A DNA stretch of 64,000 nt from HdN1 sp052035295 (GCA_052035295.1 JBPOHS010000005.1:62001-126000), one strand, 5' to 3'; shown: positions 33,950-42,870, counted from the stretch's first letter. Program-made: numbers and translations. The notes: a model not told the origin generated them from the sequence alone.

Positions 33950-34707
33950 CACGGAAGCTGCCAAGAGAGACGCGGTTCACCTGTTTTCTGGTGAGGGCAT
34001 TGACGTTGGTCGTCAGTATTTCGCTAGCCAGCCAATCTTATGGCAGCGAGCTTGTCGACGTCGGACGTAATCCTGCGTCAGAACGCCAGGAAATGCCGGC
34101 GCACGATGAAGTGCGGGTAACGCCGCCTTTGAGTGGCGAACAGAGTCGTCGGTTCCGGGCCTGGTTTGTGCGCATTGTCGAAGAACAATTGCGACAGGGC
34201 CCCAGCCCACGCTGGCATCAGCAGGATTGTGCCGGGTTGATACGCTTTGCCGCCAATGAAGCGCTCAAAATTCACGATGCGGCATGGCTGCGTGCCAACG
34301 GCGTCTCGAATCAGTACCTGCCGCCGGAACTTGATGTCAGCGATGCACAGCGGGGATGGGCACAACAGTGGCAGCAGGGTGACGGCAAGGTCGGTCCCTA
34401 TGTCACTGCCATCAAGCTGATACAACACAACAGTGTCCTGATAGGGCGAGATCTGCACATGGCGCGTCCGGGCGATCTGCTTTTTTTTGATCAGGGCGAT
34501 GATCAGCACCTGATGATCTGGATGGGGCAATACGTCGCCTATCACACCGGCGTGGTGCCGCGCTCCGGCGATGCCCGAATCACGGATAACGGCATGCGGG
34601 CCATGAGCCTGCAGCAACTCATGAACTGGAAAGACACGCGCTGGATTCCTGACGCGTCCAATCCCAATTTTATCGGCATTTATCGGTTGAGGTTTTTGAC
34701 ACCATGA
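33946..34707 (+). CDS. DUF1175 (YfaT-like) NlpC/P60-fold putative hydrolase
   Basis: 253 residues from the GTG at 33946, which overlaps the DUF2138 stop (GTGA) and gives a clean signal peptide; an ATG 33 bases upstream lies inside the previous gene. The conserved region shows HQQDCAGLIRFAANEA with Cys95 and ARPGDLLFFDQGDDQHLMIW MG with His188, the Cys/His spacing of NlpC/P60 papain-like peptidases; His200 follows. Such enzymes cut cell-wall peptides. It is exported, and its stop overlaps the macroglobulin start (ATGA). Confidence 0.85.
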   Translation: MTRKLPRETRFTCFLVRALTLVVSISLASQSYGSELVDVGRNPASERQEMPAHDEVRVTPPLSGEQSRRFRAWFVRIVEEQLRQGPSPRWHQQDCAGLIRFAANEALKIHDAAWLRANGVSNQYLPPELDVSDAQRGWAQQWQQGDGKVGPYVTAIKLIQHNSVLIGRDLHMARPGDLLFFDQGDDQHLMIWMGQYVAYHTGVVPRSGDARITDNGMRAMSLQQLMNWKDTRWIPDASNPNFIGIYRLRFLTP

Positions 34708-37700
34708 GATCCTCGCGGCATTTTCTTTTGTCTTTCGTTCATTGGCTGGCGCTGGTGGGGATTGTTCTGGCCGGCTCGGTGCAGGCGCTCGACGAAGTCA
34801 ATGACAGTGGTTATTCGCCCATTGAGGGTGAGCAATTCTTCCTGCTGTCGGATAGTTCCTTTTCCAGTGAGGAACAGGCCAAAGTGCGACTGGAAGCACC
34901 GGGTCGTGACTATCGCCGTTACAGCATGGAGCAGTATGGCGGCGTCGACATGCGCGTGTATCGCCTGGAAAAACCGTTGGAATTCCTCAAGGGGCAGAAG
35001 AACCTGCATCGGATTCTCAAGGAAGGCAACTTCAAGGGCGAAGGGCTTTCCAACACGCTCGCGTTTTTGTGGGACCACTGGTACAGCAAATCCCGCCGCG
35101 TCATGCAGCGTGTTTTCTCGTTCGAGGCGCGCAAGGAAGTCACCGCCGAAGTTCCCCAGCTGAAAATGGGCGATTCCATATCGGCGCCGACCCAGTATCA
35201 GGTAACGCCACAGTTCGACCCGATTCCCGGGTTGCCGTTGGTCGCGCAGTTCCGTTATCCGCTGTGGGAAGCCAAGCCGATTGAGCCGCCCAAGGGCGTT
35301 GAGCTGGCGGGTTCTTCCAGTGATTTCATTTCGGTCGCACCGGGCAATGTTTACATTCCCTTGGGCAAGTTGACCCCCGGCCTGTACCTGGTCGAAGCCA
35401 TGGTTGGAAAGTACCGGGCCACCACGGTGGTTTTTGTGTCCAACACGGTTGCCGTTACAAAAATTGCCGGTGAAGAGTTGCTGGTCTGGACTGCTCATAA
35501 AACGCAGGAAAAACCGGTAGCGGGTACGACCCTGTTGTGGACCGATGGTCTCGGTGTGCTGAAACAGGGCAAAACCGATGCGCAAGGCCTTCTGCGCCTG
35601 GCGCATTCCAGTCCGGAGCGTTCCTTCGTGATTGGTGAAGATGCCGAGGGCGGCGTCTTCGTGGCGGAAAATTTTTACTACGACAGTGAAATTTACGACA
35701 CCAAGCTTTATGCGTTTACGGATCGTCCGCTGTATCGTCCGGGTGATTGGGTTTCGTTCAAAATCCTGGGCCGCGAATTCAGGAATGCCCGTGATTCGGT
35801 CGCGCCCCAGGCCGCGCCGCTGTCTGTCGTGGTGCTGGATGCCAACAGTACGGCACTGCAGACGCTGCCGCTGCAGTACGATCCAGTCTCCGGTGCCGAA
35901 GGGCGTTTTCAATTGCCCGAGAACGCCACGGCGGGCGGCTATGAACTGCGCCTGATCTATCGCGATCAGCAGTACAGTAGCGCGTTTCGCGTTGCGGAAT
36001 ACATCAAACCACATTTTGAAATCAGTCTGACGCTCGACAAGGAGGATTTCAAAACCGCAGAGCCGGTCAAAGGGGTTCTGTCGCTGGTCTATCCGGATGG
36101 TCGTCCCGTCGCCGATGCGCGTGTGCAGATCAGTCTGCGTGCCCAGCAACTGTCCATGGTAGACAACGAACTGCAATATCTGGGGCAGTTCCCGGTCGAA
36201 CTGAAAACGGCAGATCTTGTTGCTGATGGCGATGGCAAGATCGCCCTTGAACTTCCCGCCGCCGAGAAACCCAGCCGTTATTTGTTGACGGTTTTCGCCA
36301 GCGATGGCGCTGCCTATCGCGTCAAAACCACCAAGGAAATCCTTGTTGAGCGAGGCGCTACCCAATTCCGCTTGACCACGGCGCGCAATTTTACCGCTGC
36401 ACTCGAACCTGTCGAATTTACCTTCAAGTCTGAACGCAAGACCGACATCGTGCCCTCCCAGTGGGAATGGATTCGTCTGGAAGACCAGTCCCGCGAAACC
36501 GCCGCCATCGAAGAAGATGACGCCGAAGAAGGGCGGTTCACCCTGAGTTTCACAAGACCTGGAACCTATACCGTCAACCTGCGCGATGACAAAGGCATGT
36601 TGCTGGGCGCTGCCGGTCATGCTGTCAGTGGTGATGGCGTCAAGGCTGTGCCGGGCACGATCGAAATCGTCTTCGACAAGCACGAATATCAGGTGGGTGA
36701 CGTGGCGGAAGCATTGGTGACCTTTCCGGAACCGGTCAAGGAAGCCCTGCTGACGCTGGAACGCGACAAAGTGGAAGCCACTGCATTGTTGAGCCAGTCT
36801 GCGGATTGGTTGCACACCGACCGACTGAACGACACGCAGTATCGTGTGCGTATTCCGGTGCAGGAAACATTTTCACCCAACGTCACCTTCTCGGTGCTTT
36901 ACACGCGCGGCAATGAGTATAGTTTCCAGAATGCCGGTATACGTGTGCCTTCACCGCAGATAGATGTTGGCATCAGTACCGACAAACCCGTGTACCAGCC
37001 AGGGGAGACCGTTACGGTCGATCTCACTTCCACATTGGCTGGAAGCCCGACACCGACGCGGCTGACCATCAGCGTTGTAGACGAGATGATTTATGCCCTG
37101 CAGCCGGAAATCGCGCCTACCATTGCCGATTTCTTCTACCATCCACGCCGTAACAACGTGCGCACCAGCGCCAGTTTGTCATTCATCAGTTACGACATTG
37201 CCCTGCCTGCCACGGCGATGCCACCCGGCAAGGGCAACCGCAGTGATCGTGGGGTGAAAGTGCTGGAACGGCCACGTCGTGAAGACGTGGATACGGCGAG
37301 CTGGCAGCCCGATTTGCAGACGGATGCACAAGGCAAGGCGCGGTTCACCTTCACCATGCCGGATTCCCTGACCCGCTGGCGCATTACCGTGCGTGCCATC
37401 AGTGCCGATGGTGTGGTCGGGCAGCGGACCCATTTCCTGCGCTCCGAAAAACCCCTGTATTTGAAGTGGAGTGGGGCGCGTCATTTCCGTAGCGGTGACA
37501 AGCCCGCCTTCGGCTTGCTCGCCTTCAATCAGGGTGAAACACCGGTAAAGGCAGTCTTCAGCGCACAGCTGGATCAGCAGCAGGAGACTCGTGATGTCGA
37601 ACTGCAGCGTGGTGTGAATTACTTGCCCCTGGCGTCCATTCAGGCGGCGGCGGGTACCTTGCAGGCCGCTTTGGCTGTCGAAAATCAGCCAATGGATGCG

Positions 37701-39293
37701 GTCGCGGTCGAGCTGGTGGAGCGGGGCGAACAATGGCTGGCGACGCACACCCAAACGAGCATCCTCAGTGGCGCATCCACGCCGCTGACCTTGTCTGCCG
37801 ATGCCCGTGATGTGCGTCTGCGCCTGGATCAGCAACCGCAGGCGCTTTTCCTGTCGGCGCTGGATGACTTGATCGAGTATCCATGGGGGTGCGTCGAGCA
37901 AACCGCAAGTCGCCTGTTACCCTTGAGTCTTGCCTATCCTGTGCTTGCGGCGGAAAGTGATCCGCGTGTGCGCGACCGTTTGCGGCTCATTATCCAGAAC
38001 AGTCGACTGCGCCTGGTGCAGATGGCAGGCCCCAATGCGCTGTTCAGTTGGTGGGGCGAAGAGGGCGGGGAAAGCGCTTTCCTCACCGGCTATGCCTATT
38101 ACGCTGATTGGTATGCCAGTCGTGCCTTGAATGTATCGCTGCCGGACGATCATTGGCAGCGCGTGCTCAATCTTTACAGTCTGCAGGCCGAAGTAACGCC
38201 ATTGCTACACCGCGCATTGATTCTGTCATTTGCCCGCGAAATGGGGTTACCGGTCGAAACGCTGATCAAGGGGCTGGCCGAAGCACTGCAAAAAGCGGGT
38301 GACGGGGAAAACGTCGATCTGGATGCAAGCGGTGAATCCAGCCTGGCATTCATGGCGCCCGACTCCACCGTCGGACTGGCAGCAGCGCGCGTGCTCACGG
38401 CGGAGCTCGCCAGACGCTCGGCGGTAAGCCTGTCACCGGAATTTGCGGTGACCGTCGCAGAGGCGGATACCGTGCTCGCGGGCACCACGCTGCCTTTCGC
38501 CCGGGGCTTGCGCCTGTATGCCGGTAAAGCAGATGTTGCCCAGACCACTGAACTGTTTCGTCAGTTGACTCCAGCGCATGCTACGTTCGAACGCGCGATT
38601 TTGTTGGCCTGGCTGCGACAGGTGTTGCAAGTCCGCCCTGATGCCCAAGGTACTGAGGCTCTTGTTTCCGCTGTTCAGAATGGCTGGAAGCCTGTCACCG
38701 GCGTTGCTGGCAGCCGCGCCTGGCAATGGAACGGCAAGGTCCCGCCCGCAACGCTGGACCTGACGGGCGCACCTTCTCAGCCAGTGGTGGCTACCCTTTC
38801 CTGGCAGGGCGGCGAAACTGCAGCGACCGACGCACCTGTCAGCATCACGCGCAAGCTCTGGAAACTGGAATCCGGGGCCGAGCCCCTGAGTTACAAGGTC
38901 GAACCGGTGAGTGGTAATGCGGTGGACAGCAATGCCCTTTATCTCGATGAAATCGTGATTTCCAGTAAGGCACCCAAGCCTCTCCGTTACGGTTTGCTGG
39001 AAGTTCCCCTGCCGCCAGGTGCCGATGTTGAGCGGACCACCTGGGGGCTCACCCTCAGCGGTCTTGGCGGCACTGAAGCACAACCGCTTGAAAAGGCGCG
39101 TCACGAGCCAGGTCAGCTTTCCTATGCCGTACCGATTGATCAGCTGCAAGGGGAGATGCGTTTGCGCCACCTCGTACGGTTTTCGCAAAAGGGCACTTTC
39201 AAATTGCCGCCCGCGCGGTATTTGCCTATGTATGCGCCACGGCATCAGGCCTATGAACAATCTCCCGCATTTTCCGGGTTGATAGTGGAGTGA
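34704..39293 (+). CDS. Bacterial alpha-2-macroglobulin with thioester motif (YfaS/MagD-like)
   Basis: 1529 residues, the largest gene in the window. A signal peptide (cleavage after VQA, residue about 28) shows no lipobox Cys, so it is probably soluble in the periplasm. A string of macroglobulin (MG) domains covers about residues 60-900, with the A2M blocks TDKPVYQPGETVTVDLTS and RPRREDVDTASWQPDLQTDA QGKARFTFTMPDSLTRWRITVR. The thioester domain contains GCVEQTASRLLPLS, with Cys1063-Val-Glu-Gln1066 intact. Such proteins can trap proteases that attack the envelope. It is coupled to the DUF1175 gene before it (ATGA) and the DUF2300 gene after it (GTGA). Confidence 0.95.
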   Translation: MRSSRHFLLSFVHWLALVGIVLAGSVQALDEVNDSGYSPIEGEQFFLLSDSSFSSEEQAKVRLEAPGRDYRRYSMEQYGGVDMRVYRLEKPLEFLKGQKNLHRILKEGNFKGEGLSNTLAFLWDHWYSKSRRVMQRVFSFEARKEVTAEVPQLKMGDSISAPTQYQVTPQFDPIPGLPLVAQFRYPLWEAKPIEPPKGVELAGSSSDFISVAPGNVYIPLGKLTPGLYLVEAMVGKYRATTVVFVSNTVAVTKIAGEELLVWTAHKTQEKPVAGTTLLWTDGLGVLKQGKTDAQGLLRLAHSSPERSFVIGEDAEGGVFVAENFYYDSEIYDTKLYAFTDRPLYRPGDWVSFKILGREFRNARDSVAPQAAPLSVVVLDANSTALQTLPLQYDPVSGAEGRFQLPENATAGGYELRLIYRDQQYSSAFRVAEYIKPHFEISLTLDKEDFKTAEPVKGVLSLVYPDGRPVADARVQISLRAQQLSMVDNELQYLGQFPVELKTADLVADGDGKIALELPAAEKPSRYLLTVFASDGAAYRVKTTKEILVERGATQFRLTTARNFTAALEPVEFTFKSERKTDIVPSQWEWIRLEDQSRETAAIEEDDAEEGRFTLSFTRPGTYTVNLRDDKGMLLGAAGHAVSGDGVKAVPGTIEIVFDKHEYQVGDVAEALVTFPEPVKEALLTLERDKVEATALLSQSADWLHTDRLNDTQYRVRIPVQETFSPNVTFSVLYTRGNEYSFQNAGIRVPSPQIDVGISTDKPVYQPGETVTVDLTSTLAGSPTPTRLTISVVDEMIYALQPEIAPTIADFFYHPRRNNVRTSASLSFISYDIALPATAMPPGKGNRSDRGVKVLERPRREDVDTASWQPDLQTDAQGKARFTFTMPDSLTRWRITVRAISADGVVGQRTHFLRSEKPLYLKWSGARHFRSGDKPAFGLLAFNQGETPVKAVFSAQLDQQQETRDVELQRGVNYLPLASIQAAAGTLQAALAVENQPMDAVAVELVERGEQWLATHTQTSILSGASTPLTLSADARDVRLRLDQQPQALFLSALDDLIEYPWGCVEQTASRLLPLSLAYPVLAAESDPRVRDRLRLIIQNSRLRLVQMAGPNALFSWWGEEGGESAFLTGYAYYADWYASRALNVSLPDDHWQRVLNLYSLQAEVTPLLHRALILSFAREMGLPVETLIKGLAEALQKAGDGENVDLDASGESSLAFMAPDSTVGLAAARVLTAELARRSAVSLSPEFAVTVAEADTVLAGTTLPFARGLRLYAGKADVAQTTELFRQLTPAHATFERAILLAWLRQVLQVRPDAQGTEALVSAVQNGWKPVTGVAGSRAWQWNGKVPPATLDLTGAPSQPVVATLSWQGGETAATDAPVSITRKLWKLESGAEPLSYKVEPVSGNAVDSNALYLDEIVISSKAPKPLRYGLLEVPLPPGADVERTTWGLTLSGLGGTEAQPLEKARHEPGQLSYAVPIDQLQGEMRLRHLVRFSQKGTFKLPPARYLPMYAPRHQAYEQSPAFSGLIVE

Positions 39294-41059
39294 AAGTGAG
39301 GCATGTGGCGGCGGCGTTATTGGGTGGGCTGATGATGGCGTCCGTTGCCTCGTTTGCGCATGCCCATCTGCAGCTGGTCATTGGTGAAGATGTGAATGAG
39401 TCCGTCAGTCATACGCTGGCGGATCCTTCGTCGCAATCGTCCGTCGTGCACGCGCAATGGTGGCAGCTGGATGCCAGCGGTCGCATACTGCAAAGTCAGA
39501 AACTAACGCCAGAATTACGGTCCCCGCTTGGTAGTTTGTGGAAACTTTTTGTTTATGACTATCTGATCAGCAATGGAATTCCTGACAATCCTTATGTTTG
39601 CAAAGGGCAGCACCGTGACGAAATTTATTGTTGTGAGCCTGGGCAACAGATAACCCGTGACGACGCGCTGATCAAGTCTTGCGGTCTTTACTTTGCGCCT
39701 GCCCGGCTCGGTATCACCCAAGCGGAATGGAGTCGGTATTGGTCGCCAGCATCATCGCCTTCATGGTTGCATCAGCTCAAGCAGCTGCAACCGGCCACCG
39801 AGGTCAGTGTCCAGTCCTTGTTGGCGGTGCTGTCCCGTTTGCCCTCGCAAGCGCATACCCGGCAGGTCTTGCTGGATCGTGCGATCACGCCAATAGATAT
39901 CAGCAGTGTATCCACCGGCAGTTCTGCCGCCGTCTTGGCGGCCAGCGTCGGGTCACGTTTGCGCATCAAGACGTGGAGCTGGCTCGATCCCGGCGATCCC
40001 CTGCAACGTGTGGGCGGATTTGCCGGTTGGCTGGCTGACGGTACCCCTGTATGGGCGAGTGGGCGGGGTACAAGTTATAGCCTGTTGGCCGAGTATGCGT
40101 CGGCGCTGGAAAAGGTTTTACCAGACGCCCAAGACCGCGACCCTCAGCCTTGTGTCGAGGTCGACCTGTTTGATCGCTATCCCCTTCGTTCCCTGGAAAC
40201 CCTGACAGGCGAGCCAGTGTCATCCTCGGGCGCGCTTGACGGGCGTTTTCGGGTGCACTTTGAAAATGGCAATAGCGCCGAAATCATTGGTGAGCGTGAT
40301 CTCTTTTTCCTCGCGTCCGCACCGGGAAGTGCTGGTTCCGCCTCCGGCACGGCGGCGCTGGTCGCCCGTTTGTCCCGTGAGGAATACGTGGCGCGGGTGC
40401 TTGATCGCGAGGCTGCGGCAGAACCCATCGAGGCCGCCAAGGCGCTGGCGGTCACGGTCCGCACCTATTTGCTGCAGAATGCTGCCCGCCGGGGTGAATG
40501 TCTGCAGATCAAGGACAGCAGTCATCACCAGCGGGTCGCGCCCCGGCCGGCCTCCCCGGCTGCGAGAGCCATTGCACATTGGTCGGCATCGCTTGTTCTG
40601 GCGGGGGCACCGGTGAACTACCATCAATCCGATGCCGGTCCCCATCGGTTGAGCTGGCAGCAGGCAAGGGATCAAGCCTTGCAGGGATGGCGTTATGACG
40701 CCGTTCTTGCTGCAGCCTTTCCGCGCAGCAACCTGGCACGCTGGGATAATCCTCGTGTGAGTTGCGAGCCCTTGCCGGATGCCGAGCAATGGCTGCAAAG
40801 CCAGCTTTCCCGCTGGCGCCTCGTGCTGGACGCACAGCCTGGATATCAGGAGCAGCGTCAATTCGGTGTCTGTCGCTTGCAGGCCGGGAACCCCCATGTC
40901 GATCGCCAGCGTCGACAGATTTACGTGCGCGCATTACGCACGCAGCAGGATCGACTGGATTTGACCCACGAATACCTGCATCTCGCTTTTGATGCCTACC
41001 CGAGCGGTCAGGATGAAAATTTTATCGAAACGCTGACACGGCGTTTGTTACTGGATTAA
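39290..41059 (+). CDS. DUF2300 (YfaQ-like) exported protein with transpeptidase-like, SpoIID-like and HExxH parts
   Basis: 589 residues from a GTG overlapping the macroglobulin stop. A signal peptide ends near residue 25. Residues about 75-260 resemble the penicillin-binding/beta-lactamase fold: Ser82-Leu-Trp-Lys85 (SxxK) and Lys227-Thr-Trp followed by GGFAGWLADGTPVWASGRG. Residues 360-450 read as a SpoIID-like segment: SREEYVARVLDREAAAEPIE AAKALAVTVRTYLL, with Glu374 at the catalytic place and SSHHQRVAPRPASPAARAIA ... PVNYHQSDAG after it. The C-terminus has His560-Glu-Tyr-Leu-His564, a metalloprotease-like HExxH, with Glu576/Glu580 as a possible third ligand. All three assignments are motif-based. 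Confidence 0.8.
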   Translation: MKVRHVAAALLGGLMMASVASFAHAHLQLVIGEDVNESVSHTLADPSSQSSVVHAQWWQLDASGRILQSQKLTPELRSPLGSLWKLFVYDYLISNGIPDNPYVCKGQHRDEIYCCEPGQQITRDDALIKSCGLYFAPARLGITQAEWSRYWSPASSPSWLHQLKQLQPATEVSVQSLLAVLSRLPSQAHTRQVLLDRAITPIDISSVSTGSSAAVLAASVGSRLRIKTWSWLDPGDPLQRVGGFAGWLADGTPVWASGRGTSYSLLAEYASALEKVLPDAQDRDPQPCVEVDLFDRYPLRSLETLTGEPVSSSGALDGRFRVHFENGNSAEIIGERDLFFLASAPGSAGSASGTAALVARLSREEYVARVLDREAAAEPIEAAKALAVTVRTYLLQNAARRGECLQIKDSSHHQRVAPRPASPAARAIAHWSASLVLAGAPVNYHQSDAGPHRLSWQQARDQALQGWRYDAVLAAAFPRSNLARWDNPRVSCEPLPDAEQWLQSQLSRWRLVLDAQPGYQEQRQFGVCRLQAGNPHVDRQRRQIYVRALRTQQDRLDLTHEYLHLAFDAYPSGQDENFIETLTRRLLLD

Positions 41060-41063
41060 GCCC

Positions 41064-41915
41064 ATGCTTGCACACCGCTTTTCCTGCCTTCTTGCCCCTC
41101 TGATGTTGATGTCCGGCGCACCGCTACTGCGGGCGGCAGAAAACCCGATCACCATCGATACGCCCCGGGCGGGGTGGCGCGCGGGCGATCGTGATGATGC
41201 CGGGTTCTCGCAGCCGGTGAGTTATCCGGCGTCGTCCGTTTCTGCTGCCGATGATCAGGCCGAAACGGCGCGTATCCGTGGGCGAATTGCTCATAACCCC
41301 AAAAAGCTCACGACTGACCCCGCGGGTGATGCAAGACCGGCGACGCTGGTTGTCAACGGCGTGGCAATGCCGCTGAAAGTGAATGAAAGCGGGGAATTCG
41401 ACCGACCCTATATTTTTCCTGGCGGCTCCAACAGTGTCGAAGTGCGCTCACCGGATGGGGAGCATGCGCGCCGTGTCCAGTTTCATGATGGAGGCCGCGG
41501 GGGCACGCCTGCCCGCTTGCGGGTGGTGTTGAGCTGGGACAGTGACAACACGGACCTGGATCTGCACATGATCACCCCGGATGGCGCGCACGCCTGGTAT
41601 GGGGAGCGCGCCCTTGCCAATGGTGGCGCAATCGATGTGGACGTCACTACCGGTTATGGTCCGGAGATTTTCGCGACACCCACGCCGTTGTCGGGCCAAT
41701 ATCTGGTCTATGTCAATTACTTTGGGGGTGGCTACTATCAAGACCAAGAGAGCGACCATGACGAAGAGAGTGCCGCCTCCGCCAAGCCACTGACCGTCGC
41801 GACGGTGACACTGATATTCGCCGAAGGTACGCCCGACGAGCGGCGTCAGTCGTTCAGTGTCCCCATGCGGGCGCCCGGAGAGCTGACCCTGGTGAAAGGC
41901 TTCAGTTATCCTTGA
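41064..41915 (+). CDS. DUF2135 (YfaP-like) exported protein, second copy
   Basis: 283 residues. A signal peptide (residues 1-22) and a low-complexity mature N-terminus precede the DUF2135 region (about 140-280: LRVVLSWDSDNTDLDLHMIT PDGAHAWYG, YGPEIFATPTPLSGQYLVYV NYFGGG). It is clearly homologous to the first DUF2135 protein; the shared core differs in loops, including an acidic insertion (DQESDHDEES). It closes the operon, four bases after the DUF2300 gene. Equivalent to E. coli yfaP and P. aeruginosa magF by position. Confidence 0.85.
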   Translation: MLAHRFSCLLAPLMLMSGAPLLRAAENPITIDTPRAGWRAGDRDDAGFSQPVSYPASSVSAADDQAETARIRGRIAHNPKKLTTDPAGDARPATLVVNGVAMPLKVNESGEFDRPYIFPGGSNSVEVRSPDGEHARRVQFHDGGRGGTPARLRVVLSWDSDNTDLDLHMITPDGAHAWYGERALANGGAIDVDVTTGYGPEIFATPTPLSGQYLVYVNYFGGGYYQDQESDHDEESAASAKPLTVATVTLIFAEGTPDERRQSFSVPMRAPGELTLVKGFSYP

Positions 41916-41921
41916 ATCTCC

Positions 41922-41951
41922 TTGCTCCCGGCGCCCCGCCTGACATACAAT
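41922..41951 (+). promoter_or_regulatory. Promoter candidate for the rpsF operon
   Basis: TTGCTC (41922-41927), an 18-base spacer, then TACAAT (41946-41951) gives a plausible sigma-70 promoter. The start point would be near 41958, immediately at the base of the hairpin at 41959-41979. Confidence 0.5.
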
Positions 41952-41958
41952 CCGCGAT

Positions 41959-41979
41959 CCTCCGACCCAAGGCCGGAGG
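41959..41979 (+). promoter_or_regulatory. 5' leader hairpin of the S6 operon (possible S6:S18 regulatory site)
   Basis: CCTCCG (41959-41964) pairs with CGGAGG (41974-41979) around ACCCAAGGC. Autoregulatory S6:S18 leader elements with a CCG-containing hairpin are known upstream of rpsF in many bacteria. Position and sequence are suggestive, but I cannot confirm the covariation model. Confidence 0.4.
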
Positions 41980-42089
41980 GCATACTTTTCCATTCACTCC
42001 TTGCCTTACTGTCACGCCCGCTATATGGCCATTGTTGGTCATTTGAAGGTGGGTGTCGGGCAGAAGGCTGAAACCCGTAAGGAGCTTTC

Positions 42090-42488
42090 ATGAGACATTA
42101 CGAAGTCCTCTTCATGGTACACCCTGACCAGAGCGAGCAAGTGCCTGGCATGGTTGATCGTTACAAGAGCGCAATCACCGAAAATGGTGGCAAGATCCAC
42201 CGCCTCGAAGATTGGGGCCGTCGCCAGTTGGCTTACCCCATCGACAAAATCCACAAGGCGCACTACGTGCTGATGAACATCGAGTGCACGCAACCCGTGC
42301 TCGACGAGCTCACCACCAGCTTCCGCTTCAATGACGCTGTCATCCGCAACATGGTGCTGCGTAAAGACGAAGCCGTAACGGTCGAGTCTCCGATGGTCAA
42401 GGCCAACGAGAAGCCCGAGCGTCGCCACGCTGCTCCGCAACGTGATGATGTTGATGGCGAAGACGCAGACGAGTCTGTCGACGAATAA
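42090..42488 (+). CDS. rpsF: 30S ribosomal protein S6
   Basis: 132 residues. MRHYEVLFMVHPDQSEQVPG and GKIHRLEDWGRRQLAYPIDK IHKAHYVLMNI are classic S6 sequence; the acidic C-terminal tail (DDVDGEDADESVDE) is longer than the fold itself and would be the site of glutamate addition by RimK if present. AAGGAG precedes the ATG. It begins the operon rpsF-priB-rpsR-membrane protein-rplI. Confidence 0.98.
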   Translation: MRHYEVLFMVHPDQSEQVPGMVDRYKSAITENGGKIHRLEDWGRRQLAYPIDKIHKAHYVLMNIECTQPVLDELTTSFRFNDAVIRNMVLRKDEAVTVESPMVKANEKPERRHAAPQRDDVDGEDADESVDE

Positions 42489-42513
42489 GTCGTCAGACCG
42501 TAGAGGGTGACGC

Positions 42514-42837
42514 GTGGAATACAACACCATCACGCTCAGCGGCATCATTCTGGAAGTCAGCGAAGTCAGAGTTACCCCAGCCGGCATTCCTCATCGGCGG
42601 TTCCTTATGGAACACCGGTCACGACAGGTTGAAGCCAATCACCCCAGAGAGGTGTTGTGCAGGATGCCGGTCGAATTGAGAGGGGAGGTCGCGCAGTCCG
42701 CCCAGACATTTCTCGCCGTTGGTGAGAGAGTCGTGGTCACGGGGTTTGTCGATCGTTTTGGCTACAAGGATGAAGCTGCATCGCGATTCGTGTTGCACGC
42801 AAAAACAGTTAAATCATCTTCGCCCGAGGCCCTCTGA
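42514..42837 (+). CDS. priB: Primosomal replication protein N (PriB)
   Basis: 107 residues, GTG start with AGAGGGTGA upstream. A single OB-fold resembling SSB: NTITLSGIILEVSEVRVTPA GIPHRRFLMEH at the start and VVVTGFVDRFGYKDEAASRF VLHAKTVK at the end. PriB joins PriA on forked DNA and helps load DnaB. Its place between rpsF and rpsR is the conserved one in enteric and neisserial/betaproteobacterial genomes. PriA (15541-17751) and DnaB (44666-46063) are in the same window. Confidence 0.93.
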   Translation: MEYNTITLSGIILEVSEVRVTPAGIPHRRFLMEHRSRQVEANHPREVLCRMPVELRGEVAQSAQTFLAVGERVVVTGFVDRFGYKDEAASRFVLHAKTVKSSSPEAL

Positions 42838-42870
42838 GCCCGGCTCGAAGATACATGAGGAGAGCAAATC

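Noticed and set aside
34680..36815. 711-codon open frame on the minus strand opposite the macroglobulin gene
   Set aside because: It has no family motifs, no ribosome binding site, and its composition is what the complement of a GC-rich, codon-biased gene gives. The plus-strand protein has a signal peptide, macroglobulin motifs and the CVEQ thioester site.
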